A stretch of 48,345 bases of DNA from an uncultured Lachnospiraceae bacterium (lineage in GTDB: Bacteria > Bacillota > Clostridia > Lachnospirales > Lachnospiraceae), in NCBI GenBank assembly GCA_951800685.1, contig CATOJY010000005.1:85447-133791 (forward strand). Reading direction: 5' to 3'. Positions 26,429 to 35,349 of this stretch are shown in pieces; the stretch's first letter is position 1, and every line of letters starts with the position of its first letter. The notes below the pieces were generated by a model. The model did not search any database. It was not told where the DNA came from and worked only from the letters and a program-made list of their open reading frames with translations. The position numbers were made by a program, and so were the translations under genes.

Positions 26429-27349
26429 ATGGGTGGATTTATTGCGTTCGTAGTAGTTTTGATTTTACTGGTACTGATTTTATTATCCTGTATCAAGATC
26501 GTACCGCAGGCAAATGCCTATGTCGTAGAACGGCTGGGCGCTTACCAGCAGACATGGTCGGTTGGGCTTCATCTCAAGGTTCCCTTCCTTGACAAAGTAG
26601 CCAAAAGAGTGATCCTGAAAGAGCAGGTTGTAGATTTCGCGCCGCAGCCGGTGATCACAAAGGATAATGTTACTATGAGGATTGATACGGTGGTATTCTT
26701 CCAGATCACAGATCCGAAGCTCTACGCTTACGGTGTGGAGAATCCGATCATGGCGATTGAGAACCTGACAGCCACTACACTGCGTAATATCATCGGTGAG
26801 ATGGAACTGGATCAGACGCTGACTTCCAGAGAAGTGATCAACACGAAAATGCGTGCGTCTTTAGACATCGCAACGGATCCCTGGGGAATCAAGGTGAATC
26901 GTGTTGAGCTTAAGAATATTATTCCACCGTCGGCAATCCAGGATGCGATGGAGAAGCAGATGAAAGCGGAGCGGGAACGACGCGAGGCGATTCTTCGGGC
27001 AGAAGGAGAGAAGAAGTCTACCGTCCTGGTAGCAGAGGGTAAGAAGGAATCAGCAATCCTAGAGGCGGAAGCCGAAAAACAGTCGGCGATCCTTCGTGCG
27101 GAGGCAGAGAAGGAGAAGATGATCCGGGAAGCAGAAGGAGAAGCAGAGGCGATCCTGAAGGTGCAGAAGGCTACTGCAGATGGTATTCGGATGATCAGAG
27201 AAGCCGGTGCAGATGAAGCTGTATTGAAGATTAAGAGCCTGGAAGCGTTCGAGAAGGCGGCAGACGGTCAGGCCACCAAGATCATTATTCCATCCGAGAT
27301 TCAGGGATTGGCAGGCCTTGCCTCTTCGATGAAAGAAGTTTGGAAGTAG
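26429..27349 (+). CDS. SPFH/Band 7 (stomatin-like, QmcA type) membrane protein
   Basis: A 306-residue protein with one N-terminal membrane segment (residues 3-25) and an SPFH domain starting IVPQANAYVVERLGAYQQTW and running through QITDPKLYAYGVENP, NIIGEMELDQTLTSRE and WGIKVNRVELKNI. After it come long charged helices rich in Glu, Ala and Arg (about residues 175-260, AEGEKKS-type repeats), which form the oligomerisation coiled coil. Such proteins assemble into large membrane rings and affect membrane protein turnover or microdomains. It is coupled to the NfeD gene (one base between stop and start), with AAAGAGG as ribosome site. Confidence 0.93.
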   Translation: MGGFIAFVVVLILLVLILLSCIKIVPQANAYVVERLGAYQQTWSVGLHLKVPFLDKVAKRVILKEQVVDFAPQPVITKDNVTMRIDTVVFFQITDPKLYAYGVENPIMAIENLTATTLRNIIGEMELDQTLTSREVINTKMRASLDIATDPWGIKVNRVELKNIIPPSAIQDAMEKQMKAERERREAILRAEGEKKSTVLVAEGKKESAILEAEAEKQSAILRAEAEKEKMIREAEGEAEAILKVQKATADGIRMIREAGADEAVLKIKSLEAFEKAADGQATKIIIPSEIQGLAGLASSMKEVWK

Positions 27350-27399
27350 AGAACCGTATCACAGGCAGGAATAGTTACAGATAAGCATTTGATTAAGGC

Positions 27400-27423
27400 G
27401 GGACGGTTCAAGAGAACCGTCCC
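27400..27423 (+). terminator. Hairpin after the SPFH gene, weak terminator
   Basis: GGGACGGTT (27400-27408) pairs with AACCGTCCC (27415-27423), a perfect 9-bp stem with a six-nt loop. The following sequence (ATTACTTATATC) has no real T-run. Confidence 0.5.
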
Positions 27424-27479
27424 ATTACTTATATCATGTATCATGGAGAATTTTGAGAAAAGAACACAGGAGGTTTCAC

Positions 27480-28481
27480 ATGAATTTAACAGGTCGACAT
27501 TTTTTAAAGCTTCTGGATTTTACACCAGAGGAGATCACTTATATGCTGGATGTGGCGGCAGATCTGAAGAGTAAAAAGAAAAAGGGGATTCCGGCGCAGA
27601 TACACCAGGGGAAGAACGTGGCGCTGATCTTTGAAAAGACGAGCACAAGGACACGTTGTTCTTTTGAGGTTGCGGCACATGATCTGGGTATGGGAACAAC
27701 CTATCTGGATCCCTCCGCTTCCCAGATCGGCAAGAAAGAGAGCATTGCAGATACAGCCAGGGTTTTAGGCCGGATGTACGACGGGATCGAATACCGTGGA
27801 TACGGGCAGGAGATCGTAGAGCAGCTGGCGCAGTATGCTGGTGTGCCGGTATGGAATGGACTGACGAATGAATTCCATCCGACCCAGATGTTAGCAGATC
27901 TTCTGACAATCCGGGAACATTTTGGACGGCTTAAGGGAGTCAGATTGACTTATATGGGAGACGCCCGCTATAATATGGGCAATTCACTTATGGTAGCTTG
28001 TGTCAAGATGGGGATGCATTTTACAGCGTGTACGACGAAAGCTTATTTCCCAGAGGAGGCGCTTGTGCGTACCTGCGAGGAGATTGCTGGGCAGACAGGC
28101 GGCAGTGTTACCCTGACAGAGGACGTGGCGGAAGGAGCCGGTGGCGCGGATGTGATATATACGGATGTATGGGTTTCCATGGGAGAGCCGGCGGAAGTGT
28201 GGCAGAGCAGACTGCATGATCTGATGCCATATCAGGTGAATCGGCAGGTGATGGATTATGCCAGTGAGAATGCAGTCTTTATGCACTGTCTGCCAGCGTT
28301 CCATGACCTGGCCACAGGAATCGGCAGGGAAATCCATGAGAAATACGGCATTGACGAGATGGAAGTGACGGACGAAGTGTTTGAGTCGAAGCAGTCCATT
28401 GTCTTTGAGGAAGCAGAGAACCGGATGCATACGATCAAGGCGGTGATGGCCGTGACACTGGGAGCATATGACATAGATTAG
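27480..28481 (+). CDS. argF: Ornithine carbamoyltransferase
   Basis: A 333-residue enzyme condensing ornithine with carbamoyl phosphate to citrulline. The carbamoyl-phosphate motif [11 protein letters not shown], the ornithine loop [12 protein letters not shown], the [13 protein letters not shown] segment, and the cysteine motif HCLPAFHD are all present. The gene stands alone, with no arginine deiminase or carbamate kinase next to it, so a biosynthetic role is more likely than a catabolic one, though this is inference. AGGAGG (27468-27473) gives an ideal site for the ATG at 27480. Confidence 0.95.
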   Translation: MNLTGRHFLKLLDFTPEEITYMLDVAADLKSKKKKGIPAQIHQGKNVALIFEKTSTRTRCSFEVAAHDLGMGTTYLDPSASQIGKKESIADTARVLGRMYDGIEYRGYGQEIVEQLAQYAGVPVWNGLTNEFHPTQMLADLLTIREHFGRLKGVRLTYMGDARYNMGNSLMVACVKMGMHFTACTTKAYFPEEALVRTCEEIAGQTGGSVTLTEDVAEGAGGADVIYTDVWVSMGEPAEVWQSRLHDLMPYQVNRQVMDYASENAVFMHCLPAFHDLATGIGREIHEKYGIDEMEVTDEVFESKQSIVFEEAENRMHTIKAVMAVTLGAYDID

Positions 28482-28620
28482 GAAGTATCAGAAATGCTTC
28501 GAGGGCGCTTCTGCAGGGCTGAAAATATATTATGGAAACTCGCAGGCAGTTTTAGGTAAGAGGCAGCCGAAGTGAGTGGTATCATAGTTATGTGTAAGAT
28601 CGTTAGAGGTAGGCAGCAAA

Positions 28621-29628
28621 ATGAAAACAGATAAATCGGATATTTTGACATTACTCAGGAACAGTGAAGATTACATATCGGGACAGCAGCTCTGTGACCG
28701 CTTCGGCGTCACGAGAACAGCGGTCTGGAAGGTTATCAAACAGCTGAAAGAGGAAGGCTATCAGATCGAGTCAGTCTCCGGCCGGGGGTACCGGCTGGTG
28801 GAAGGCCCTGCGGACCGGATGTCTGCCAGCGAAATCGCCAGCAGATTGAAAACTGCGTGGGCGGGCAGGAGGCTGCATTATCTGGATAGCACAGGGTCCA
28901 CGAATACAGATGCGAAACGTCTGGGAGAGGAAGGCGAACCCCATGGCACTACAGTAGTAGCGGATGTACAGACAGCCGGTAAGGGACGCAGAGGCAGGAG
29001 CTGGCAGACGCTGTCTGGCACAGCCCTTTCCTTTACGCTTCTCCTGCGGCCAGATTTTGGGCCGGACAAGGCTTCCATGATCACCTTAGTCATGGCGCTG
29101 AGTGTGGCGGAAGCTGTAGAAGAGGTTACTGGGGTAGCGGTTGGGATCAAATGGCCCAATGACATTGTGATGAACCGCAAGAAAATATGCGGTATGCTGA
29201 CAGAAATGACCATGACGCCGGAGATGGATGAGATCCAGTATGTTGTGGTAGGGGCGGGTATCAATGTCAATAACGCAAGTACGGAGGAATTTCAGGAAGA
29301 AGTGCGCAGCGTAGCCACATCCTTACGGATTGAGACAGGGCGGCAGTACAACAGGGCGCTGCTTTTGAACCAGGTACTTGTGCGGTTTGAGGAAAACTAT
29401 GGTATCTTCGTGGAGACACTTGATCTGTCTGCACTGCGGAAGCGCTATGAGGGTTATCTGCTCAATATAGGCAGCCAGGTCAGGGTGCTGGATCCAGCAG
29501 GGGAGTATGTGGGTGTGGCAGAAGGGATCGACACGCAGGGGGAATTGATTGTCATGCGAGAAAATGGAGAGAAAACGCCAGTCTATGCGGGTGAAGTATC
29601 GGTGCGTGGACTGTATGGGTATGTGTGA
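28621..29628 (+). CDS. birA: Biotin-protein ligase / biotin operon repressor
   Basis: A 335-residue bifunctional protein. An N-terminal winged helix-turn-helix (residues 5-60, SGQQLCDRFGVTRTAVWKVIKQLKEEGY) precedes the catalytic domain with the biotinyl-AMP loop GKGRRGRSWQT and GIKWPNDIVMN (the lysine contacts ATP/biotin), and the C-terminal SH3-like domain. It attaches biotin to carboxylases and can repress biotin genes; no biotin genes or clear operator are in view. Length matches the repressor form rather than the short ligase-only form. Its stop overlaps the start of the next gene (ATGA/TGATG arrangement). Confidence 0.95.
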   Translation: MKTDKSDILTLLRNSEDYISGQQLCDRFGVTRTAVWKVIKQLKEEGYQIESVSGRGYRLVEGPADRMSASEIASRLKTAWAGRRLHYLDSTGSTNTDAKRLGEEGEPHGTTVVADVQTAGKGRRGRSWQTLSGTALSFTLLLRPDFGPDKASMITLVMALSVAEAVEEVTGVAVGIKWPNDIVMNRKKICGMLTEMTMTPEMDEIQYVVVGAGINVNNASTEEFQEEVRSVATSLRIETGRQYNRALLLNQVLVRFEENYGIFVETLDLSALRKRYEGYLLNIGSQVRVLDPAGEYVGVAEGIDTQGELIVMRENGEKTPVYAGEVSVRGLYGYV

Positions 29629-29969
29629 TGGATGATAAGAGGATTGTGCTCTGTGGTGCAAACGCCTACGAGCAGAAATATTATTTTAATGAAAAATTCG
29701 CGGGAATCCCGGAATCGATCAAAGAAGAGCTGCGGGTGATCTGTGTCCTGTTCACAGAAGAAGTGGGTGGCATATTTACTATTGTGTTCGAGGAGGACGG
29801 CAGTATCGTACTGGAAACCAATGCACAGGAGGAGGACCTGCTTTACGATGAGATCGGAAGTGGTCTTCTGGTAGGTGAAGTGCGCAGAAACAGGCAGGAA
29901 TTGCTAGAGTCGTTGCAGTTATACTACAGAGTGTTCATTCTGCATGACAAGACAGTGCTGGAGGAGTGA
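29628..29969 (+). CDS. DUF6145-like conserved hypothetical protein
   Basis: A 113-residue soluble protein (MDDKRIVLCGANAYEQKYYFNEKF...) of a type I believe is DUF6145, seen in Lachnospiraceae; function unknown. No catalytic motif, signal or membrane segment is visible. The segments VGGIFTIVFEEDGSIVLETNAQEEDLLYDEIGSGLLV look like beta strands followed by a C-terminal helix. The start ATG overlaps the birA stop by one base, so it is translationally coupled to birA. A dusB gene follows about 110 bp downstream, and an inverted repeat lies in that gap. Confidence 0.78.
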   Translation: MDDKRIVLCGANAYEQKYYFNEKFAGIPESIKEELRVICVLFTEEVGGIFTIVFEEDGSIVLETNAQEEDLLYDEIGSGLLVGEVRRNRQELLESLQLYYRVFILHDKTVLEE

Positions 29970-29981
29970 CTTTGGATAGCA

Positions 29982-30006
29982 TACCATAAGATTAGTTTGT
30001 ATGGTA
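29982..30006 (+). other. Inverted repeat between the DUF6145-like gene and dusB
   Basis: TACCATA (29982-29988) and TATGGTA (30000-30006), 11-nt spacer, no T-run; a small mRNA hairpin or operator. Confidence 0.4.
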
Positions 30007-30078
30007 CGGCAGGGGCTAGGAGTCTGTGACAGTGTCGTGTTCTTCGAATGGGCAGGCAGAGAGAAAGGTATGGGCGTA

Positions 30079-31050
30079 ATGGAAGAAATATTGCACAAAC
30101 TGACAATAGGTAAGGTCACGTTAGACAACAATATCATATTGGCACCGATGGCAGGCGTGACGGACCTGCCTTTTCGTTTGCTGTGCAGTGAACAGGGTGT
30201 GGGCCTATGCTGTATGGAGATGGTCAGTGCAAAGGCGATTCTCTATAAAAATAGAAATACAGAAAGTTTGTTGGAGATTCATCCGCAGGAAGGTCCTGTC
30301 TCCCTGCAGTTATTTGGCTCTGACCCGAAGATCTTAAGCGAGATGGCGAAGCAGATCGAGGAGCGGCCATTCGCTATTCTGGATATTAATATGGGATGTC
30401 CTGTACCGAAGGTGGTGGGGAATGGAGAAGGATCTGCGCTGATGAGACAGCCGAAACTGGTAGAGGAGATTGTGAGCGCCGTAGTGAAAGCGATTCATAA
30501 GCCAGTAACAGTCAAGATCCGCAAAGGGTTTGATGAGACACAGGTAAATGCGGTGGAGATCGCCCGTATTGCGGAGGCTTGTGGCGCTGCGGCTGTGATG
30601 GTACATGGCAGGACAAGACAGCAATACTATGCAGGAGAAGCAGATTGGGAAATCATTGCCAGAGTCAAAGAACAGTTGTCGATTCCTGTGATCGGGAATG
30701 GAGATGTCATAGACGGGACTAGCGCAGAAGCGATTTTAAGACAGACGGGATGTGATGGTGTCATGGTAGGCCGGGCGGCAAGAGGAAATCCGTGGATCTT
30801 CCAGCAGATTGCGGCATACCTGCGGAATGGTACAGTACTGTCGAAGCCGGACAAGGAAGTGATCAAAGATACGATCCTGCGACATGCGCAGCTACAGCTT
30901 GCATGTAAGGGAGAATATACCGGGATCCGGGAGATGCGCAAGCATGTCTCCTGGTATACCATCGGCATGCCAGGCTCCGCCAGACTACGGCAGAGCATCA
31001 ACATGGTGGAGAGTTTTGAAGAACTGGAAGAGCTGGTGAAGCGGATGTGA
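30079..31050 (+). CDS. dusB: tRNA-dihydrouridine synthase
   Basis: A 323-residue FMN-dependent enzyme reducing uridine to dihydrouridine in tRNA. It has the TIM-barrel start LAPMAGVTDLPFRLLCSEQG, MEMVSAKAI, DINMGCPVPKVVGNGEGSALM with the catalytic-loop cysteine, TVKIRKGFD, VHGRTRQQYY and VIGNGDVIDGTSAE, and MVGRAARGNPWIFQQI. All these are the classic Dus order and the length is standard for DusB. Position 30079 is chosen as start (AAAGG ends at 30068); an ATG at 30070 is also possible but sits too near the site. In many Firmicutes dusB sits close to greA and lysS, as here. Confidence 0.94.
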   Translation: MEEILHKLTIGKVTLDNNIILAPMAGVTDLPFRLLCSEQGVGLCCMEMVSAKAILYKNRNTESLLEIHPQEGPVSLQLFGSDPKILSEMAKQIEERPFAILDINMGCPVPKVVGNGEGSALMRQPKLVEEIVSAVVKAIHKPVTVKIRKGFDETQVNAVEIARIAEACGAAAVMVHGRTRQQYYAGEADWEIIARVKEQLSIPVIGNGDVIDGTSAEAILRQTGCDGVMVGRAARGNPWIFQQIAAYLRNGTVLSKPDKEVIKDTILRHAQLQLACKGEYTGIREMRKHVSWYTIGMPGSARLRQSINMVESFEELEELVKRM

Positions 31051-31160
31051 GAGAACGCTTCCTATCTCCAGAATGTCAGGGAAATTTCATACATGGATGG
31101 AAACAGATTTCAGGTGGAGGGAGCGGGTATTTTGCATAAAGTTTGTGCATATACTGAGGT

Positions 31161-31982
31161 ATGGAACAGGAGACGATTCTTTACTATTACCCAATGCAGG
31201 AGACTACGGCAGGACCCGATCATAGATATGCTGCGAAAAGACATTGGTTTGCGGATGCTGTGCTTCCGTCCAGGATCGCGGCAAAGCAGGAAGCATTCTG
31301 TGTTTTAGGATGCGAAATCCCGCCTTTTTATTACCGCCGTAAACCGTGGAAGGCACAGATGCTTTCTTCGGCTATGGAGACTGTACTTAGTATGGCTGAA
31401 GGTATGGCCGATACTTATGTGCATCCGGCAGTGCAGACGCTTCTAACGGAGGAGTATTGTGAAAGGTGGATGCCGCGGGCGGGTACGATCCAGATGTTGG
31501 GAGAACATCTGCTGGCGGAGTATACGAAAGATGCGTTTGCGCATAATGGAATGGTGACAGTGTTTCTGGGCCAGCCTGCGGATACGGACTTACAGATGCA
31601 GATGACCTGGAAACTGCTGCAGCCCTATTTATCCAGGGTCAACCGGATGCAGATTTATTATGAAGAGATTGCCGGAGTGGATATTGAGGAAGAGCTGCAG
31701 GAATATCTGGAAAGTTATTATTATGAATACGGACTTGTACCACAGTTTTGTAAGCGCAGGGAGAAGTGTGGCGGTGTGATCTTAGATTATTGTAAGCAGT
31801 TCCAATATCCAAAGATCATACCGGAAGGATGCGTCTATATTGACCTTACATCTGTTGCGGAAAAGGAGCAGATCTGCAGGAGAAAAGGCCTGCCGATTCC
31901 GTATGTATCACCGTTGAAATATCTTGACACTGTGGTAAAAAATAGTTATGATAGAAAAGTTAATAAATTCTATCATGAATGA
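31161..31982 (+). CDS. Hypothetical protein, 273 aa, lies between dusB and greA
   Basis: I do not recognise a family. The protein is soluble, with no signal peptide or membrane segment, and is rich in Tyr, Glu and Cys. Visible features are a central VFLGQPADTDLQMQMTWKLLQPYL, a stretch with IYYEEIAGVDIEEELQEYLESYYYEYGLVPQF, then KRREKCGGVILDYCK with two cysteines, and a PKIIPEGCVYIDLTS strand near the end. The VYIDL and CGGVILDY parts look like the core of an alpha/beta fold. The start is poorly marked: TGAGG is only two bases before the ATG, and a TATACT at 31150-31155 lies just upstream. The next in-frame ATG is at 31194. Confidence 0.7.
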   Translation: MEQETILYYYPMQETTAGPDHRYAAKRHWFADAVLPSRIAAKQEAFCVLGCEIPPFYYRRKPWKAQMLSSAMETVLSMAEGMADTYVHPAVQTLLTEEYCERWMPRAGTIQMLGEHLLAEYTKDAFAHNGMVTVFLGQPADTDLQMQMTWKLLQPYLSRVNRMQIYYEEIAGVDIEEELQEYLESYYYEYGLVPQFCKRREKCGGVILDYCKQFQYPKIIPEGCVYIDLTSVAEKEQICRRKGLPIPYVSPLKYLDTVVKNSYDRKVNKFYHE

Positions 31983-32029
31983 CATTAGAAATTTCGCCTT
32001 CGGCCCTGCAAAAGTTTCTGTATATGGAT

Positions 32030-32058
32030 TTGACAGGAATCGGAAGCGGAAATTTATT
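32030..32058 (+). promoter_or_regulatory. Candidate promoter for greA
   Basis: Perfect -35 TTGACA (32030-32035), 17-nt spacer, weak -10 TTTATT (32053-32058), about 180 bp before greA. Confidence 0.4.
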
Positions 32059-32236
32059 ATATCGTTTCTTATAAGGCGGTGTAGAATACCGTCAAATTAT
32101 TGTAGAATGTTTTAGAGAATGTTGCCGATAAGACGTTTTTGGCATGGCGGTATCATGGAAGCTGCGGGGTCATATTCAAAAGAACATTATAAGAAAGACA
32201 TAATCAGGATTATAGAGAGAAAGGGAGCATATTATC

Positions 32237-32719
32237 ATGCAGGAGAAGAAAAATATCTTAACTTATGAGGGACTTAGAAAGTATGAGGACGAACTGCACG
32301 ATCTGAAGGTGGTCAAGCGTAAAGAGGTGGCGCAGAAGATCAAGGAAGCGAGAGAACAGGGAGATTTGTCTGAGAATGCCGAGTATGATGCTGCCAAGGA
32401 CGAACAGCGTGATATTGAGGCGAGGATTGAAGAATTAGAGAAGATATTGAAGAATGCGGAAGTAGTCGTAGAAGATGAGGTGGATCTGGATAAGATCAAT
32501 ATCGGGTGCCTGGTAAAGATTCTGGATATGGAATTTAACGAGGAACTTGAGTATAAAATCGTAGGTTCCACAGAAGCAAATAGCTTGAAGGGAAAGATCT
32601 CCAATGAGTCTCCTGTCGGAAAAGCACTGATCGGGGGCAAAGTCGGCGACTTGGTAGAAGTGGAGACACAGGCAGGCATGATCAAATATAAGGTATTAGA
32701 GATCCAGAGGTCGAATTAA
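32237..32719 (+). CDS. greA: Transcription elongation factor GreA
   Basis: A 160-residue factor that enters the secondary channel of RNA polymerase and triggers cleavage of backtracked transcripts. The N-terminal coiled coil (about residues 10-78) has at its tip the acidic motif [16 protein letters not shown], which carries the metal-coordinating Asp and Glu, and the C-terminal FKBP-like domain contains [28 protein letters not shown]. Length is normal. AAAGGGAG precedes the ATG at a good distance. lysS follows 150 bp later, a common greA-lysS order in Firmicutes, so cotranscription is likely. Confidence 0.97.
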   Translation: MQEKKNILTYEGLRKYEDELHDLKVVKRKEVAQKIKEAREQGDLSENAEYDAAKDEQRDIEARIEELEKILKNAEVVVEDEVDLDKINIGCLVKILDMEFNEELEYKIVGSTEANSLKGKISNESPVGKALIGGKVGDLVEVETQAGMIKYKVLEIQRSN

Positions 32720-32869
32720 TACCGCACTGATTGCGAAAGATTTAATGTTTCAGAGACTGTTACAATTTGAGTCAGAGTCCTAATATGCCCTGACCGCGGG
32801 TGGGAAATCGCTTTCTAGGATATCTCATTGCGTGTCATCGCAGCAGGCAGCTCTGGCATGGAGGTTAGT

Positions 32870-35098
32870 ATGGCAGAAGTACAGAATCAGGATATTAACC
32901 AGCTTTTGAAAGTAAGAAGAGAGAAGCTGGCAGTATTGCAGGCTGATGGCAAAGATCCTTTTCAGATCACCAAATATAATGTGACCCACCACAGTCAGGA
33001 GATCAAGGATCATTTCGAGGAGCTGGAGGGGCAGCAGGTTTCGATCGCAGGCAGGATCATGTCCAAACGGATTATGGGGAAAGCCTCTTTCTGTAATGTG
33101 CAGGATCTGCAGGGTGATATCCAGTCCTATGTGGCAAGAGACAGTATTGGAGAGGAATCCTACGCGGATTTTAAGAAATATGACGTAGGTGACATTGTAG
33201 GAATAGAAGGGGAAGTATTCAGGACCAAAACGGGGGAGATGTCTATTCATGCAGCTAAAGTGACACTCCTGTCAAAAAGTCTCCAGATTCTGCCGGAGAA
33301 ATATCATGGGTTAGTGAATACGGATATTCGTTATCGCCAAAGATACACCGATCTGATCATGAATGAGGATGTAAAGAAAACTTTTGTGGCCCGTTCCCGG
33401 ATCATCAGCGCGATCAGACGCTATCTGGATGGACAAGGTTTTCTGGAGGTAGAGACGCCTATGCTCGTATCTAACGCGGGCGGCGCGGCTGCCAGACCTT
33501 TTGAGACACATTACAATGCGTTGGATGAGGATGTGAAGCTGCGTATTTCTTTGGAGCTGTACCTGAAACGGTTGATTGTGGGCGGTATGGAAAGAGTCTA
33601 CGAGATTGGCCGTGTATTCCGTAATGAGGGGCTGGATGCCAGACATAATCCGGAATTTACGCTGATGGAGTTGTATCAGGCTTACACAGATTATTACGGT
33701 ATGATGGAACTGACAGAGAATATGTTCCGTCATGTGGCGCAGGAAGTGTGTGGTACGACCACTGTTCCCTATGGGGATGCAGTGATTGACTTAGGCAGGC
33801 CTTTTGAGCGGATGACGATGGTGGAGGCCGTACAGAAATATGCAGGCGTAGATTTTGATGCGGTAGAAGATACTGCAGCAGCGAAGAAACTGGCTGATGA
33901 AAAGGGAGTTCATTACGAAGACAGACATAAGAAGGGTGACATCCTAAATCTGTTCTTCGAGGAGTATGTGGAGGAGCATCTTGTACAGCCAACTTTCATC
34001 ATGGACCACCCGATAGAGATCTCGCCGCTGACGAAAAAGAAGCCGGACAAGCCGGATTACGTGGAGCGTTTCGAGTTGTTCATCACAGGGCGGGAAATGT
34101 GTAACGCTTATTCGGAGTTAAACGATCCAATTGACCAGAGAGAACGTTTCCGTGCGCAGGAAGAAGCGCTGGCAGCAGGGGATGAGGAAGCAAACACGAC
34201 CGATGAAGACTTCATGAATGCATTGGAGATTGGAATGCCGCCTACGGGTGGAATCGGATATGGCATTGACAGGCTGGTGATGCTGCTCACAAATTCACCA
34301 GCGATCAGAGATGTGTTACTTTTCCCGACGATGAAGAGCCTGGATAAGGGGCAGGAGAAGAAGGCCGCTGACCGGGAGAAGAATGGCGATCAGAGCAAGA
34401 AGCATGACGAGAATGAAAAGACCAGCAGGAACGAAGTAAGCAGCAGGCATGGAAGTGATGACAGTAGTGAGAAGAAAGAAACGAAAGCACATGACCAGGA
34501 CCAGGCGGTGAAACAGAGCAGGATAACGAGAGAACAGGCGTGGGAACTTTTAAAGAAATATAATAAGGAGCCGTTCCATCTCCAGCATGGACTGACGGTG
34601 GAAGGTGTGATGCGCTGGTTTGCAAAGGAATTAGGGTATGCGGCGGAGGAAGAATTCTGGGGAATCACCGGACTTCTGCATGATATTGACTTCGAGTTAT
34701 ATCCAGAGGAACACTGCAAGAAGGCGCCGGAACTTCTGCGTGAGGCTGGCGTAAGTGAGGACATGATCTATGCTGTCTGTTCCCACGGTTATGGTATGTG
34801 CAGCGAGGAAGAACCGAAACTGGAGATGGAGAAGGTGCTTTTCGCAGCCGATGAGCTGACTGGTTTGATCTGGTCTTGTGCGCTGATGCGTCCGTCTAAG
34901 AGTACGATGGATCTGGAAGTAAAGAGCCTGAAAAAGAAGTTCAAGGACAAGAAGTTTGCGGCAGGCTGTTCCAGAGAAACAATCGCGGAGGGAGCAGAGA
35001 GGCTTGGGTGGGAGCTGGACGATCTTTTTGATAAGACAATCCAGGCAATGAGAAGCTGTGAGACTGCTGTGGCAGAGGCGATGGAGCAGAACGTCTGA
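32870..35098 (+). CDS. lysS: Lysyl-tRNA synthetase (class II) with C-terminal HD domain
   Basis: A 742-residue fusion; normal LysRS is about 490-500. Residues 1-487 are a complete class II LysRS: anticodon-binding OB-fold with ISIAGRIMSKRIMGKASF-like strand, motif 1 near FLEVETPMLVSNAGGAAARPF, motif 2 FRNEGLDARHNPEFTLMELYQAY, and motif 3 GIGYGIDRLVML. Then comes a low-complexity charged linker (about 489-560), followed by an HD-domain with HGLTVEGVMRW, LLHDID (H604-D605), CSHGYGM and AADELTG, so all four metal ligands are present. HD proteins are phosphohydrolases; the substrate here is unknown. GGAGG (32860-32864) sets the start at 32870. A hairpin terminator follows. Confidence 0.95.
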   Translation: MAEVQNQDINQLLKVRREKLAVLQADGKDPFQITKYNVTHHSQEIKDHFEELEGQQVSIAGRIMSKRIMGKASFCNVQDLQGDIQSYVARDSIGEESYADFKKYDVGDIVGIEGEVFRTKTGEMSIHAAKVTLLSKSLQILPEKYHGLVNTDIRYRQRYTDLIMNEDVKKTFVARSRIISAIRRYLDGQGFLEVETPMLVSNAGGAAARPFETHYNALDEDVKLRISLELYLKRLIVGGMERVYEIGRVFRNEGLDARHNPEFTLMELYQAYTDYYGMMELTENMFRHVAQEVCGTTTVPYGDAVIDLGRPFERMTMVEAVQKYAGVDFDAVEDTAAAKKLADEKGVHYEDRHKKGDILNLFFEEYVEEHLVQPTFIMDHPIEISPLTKKKPDKPDYVERFELFITGREMCNAYSELNDPIDQRERFRAQEEALAAGDEEANTTDEDFMNALEIGMPPTGGIGYGIDRLVMLLTNSPAIRDVLLFPTMKSLDKGQEKKAADREKNGDQSKKHDENEKTSRNEVSSRHGSDDSSEKKETKAHDQDQAVKQSRITREQAWELLKKYNKEPFHLQHGLTVEGVMRWFAKELGYAAEEEFWGITGLLHDIDFELYPEEHCKKAPELLREAGVSEDMIYAVCSHGYGMCSEEEPKLEMEKVLFAADELTGLIWSCALMRPSKSTMDLEVKSLKKKFKDKKFAAGCSRETIAEGAERLGWELDDLFDKTIQAMRSCETAVAEAMEQNV

Positions 35099-35122
35099 AG
35101 CAGACGATAGAATGATCGTAAG

Positions 35123-35163
35123 ATGCTGTATGGAGGATGAGAAATCTTCTGTACAGCATTTTT
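35123..35163 (+). terminator. Terminator of lysS
   Basis: ATGCTGTA (35123-35130) pairs with TACAGCAT (35152-35159); part of the inner loop also pairs. Five T residues follow. Confidence 0.7.
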
Positions 35164-35243
35164 GTGTTATGACAGCGTTTGCCGTGGGCATGCTGTCTGG
35201 ACAATTTCTTTGATAAGATCCTGTATTTTGCCATTATTCATAG

Positions 35244-35249
35244 TATAAT
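35244..35249 (+). promoter_or_regulatory. Perfect -10 element upstream of the unknown cassette
   Basis: TATAAT at 35244-35249 lies 100 bp before the DUF1232 gene, with no good -35 at 16-18 bp. It would drive the three-gene cassette and depends either on a weak -35 or an activator. Confidence 0.4.
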
Positions 35250-35349
35250 AAAGACGTGCTGACCAGACTACCCGGAGGAAGGTGGATCAAATGGTGCGCA
35301 AACAATCTGTGGAACAGCTAAGAGGGCATAGCTTACATAGGAGGAGGCC

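Noticed and set aside
31093..31308. Alternative 71-codon frame at the start of the 273-aa gene
   Set aside because: It has no ribosome site and is overlapped in another frame by the longer, better-composed gene.
32720..32869. Possible T-box leader before lysS
   Set aside because: ACCGCGGGTGGG is present, but the T-box sequence order (GGGTGG then ACCGCG) is not, and no specifier stem or terminator pair was seen.
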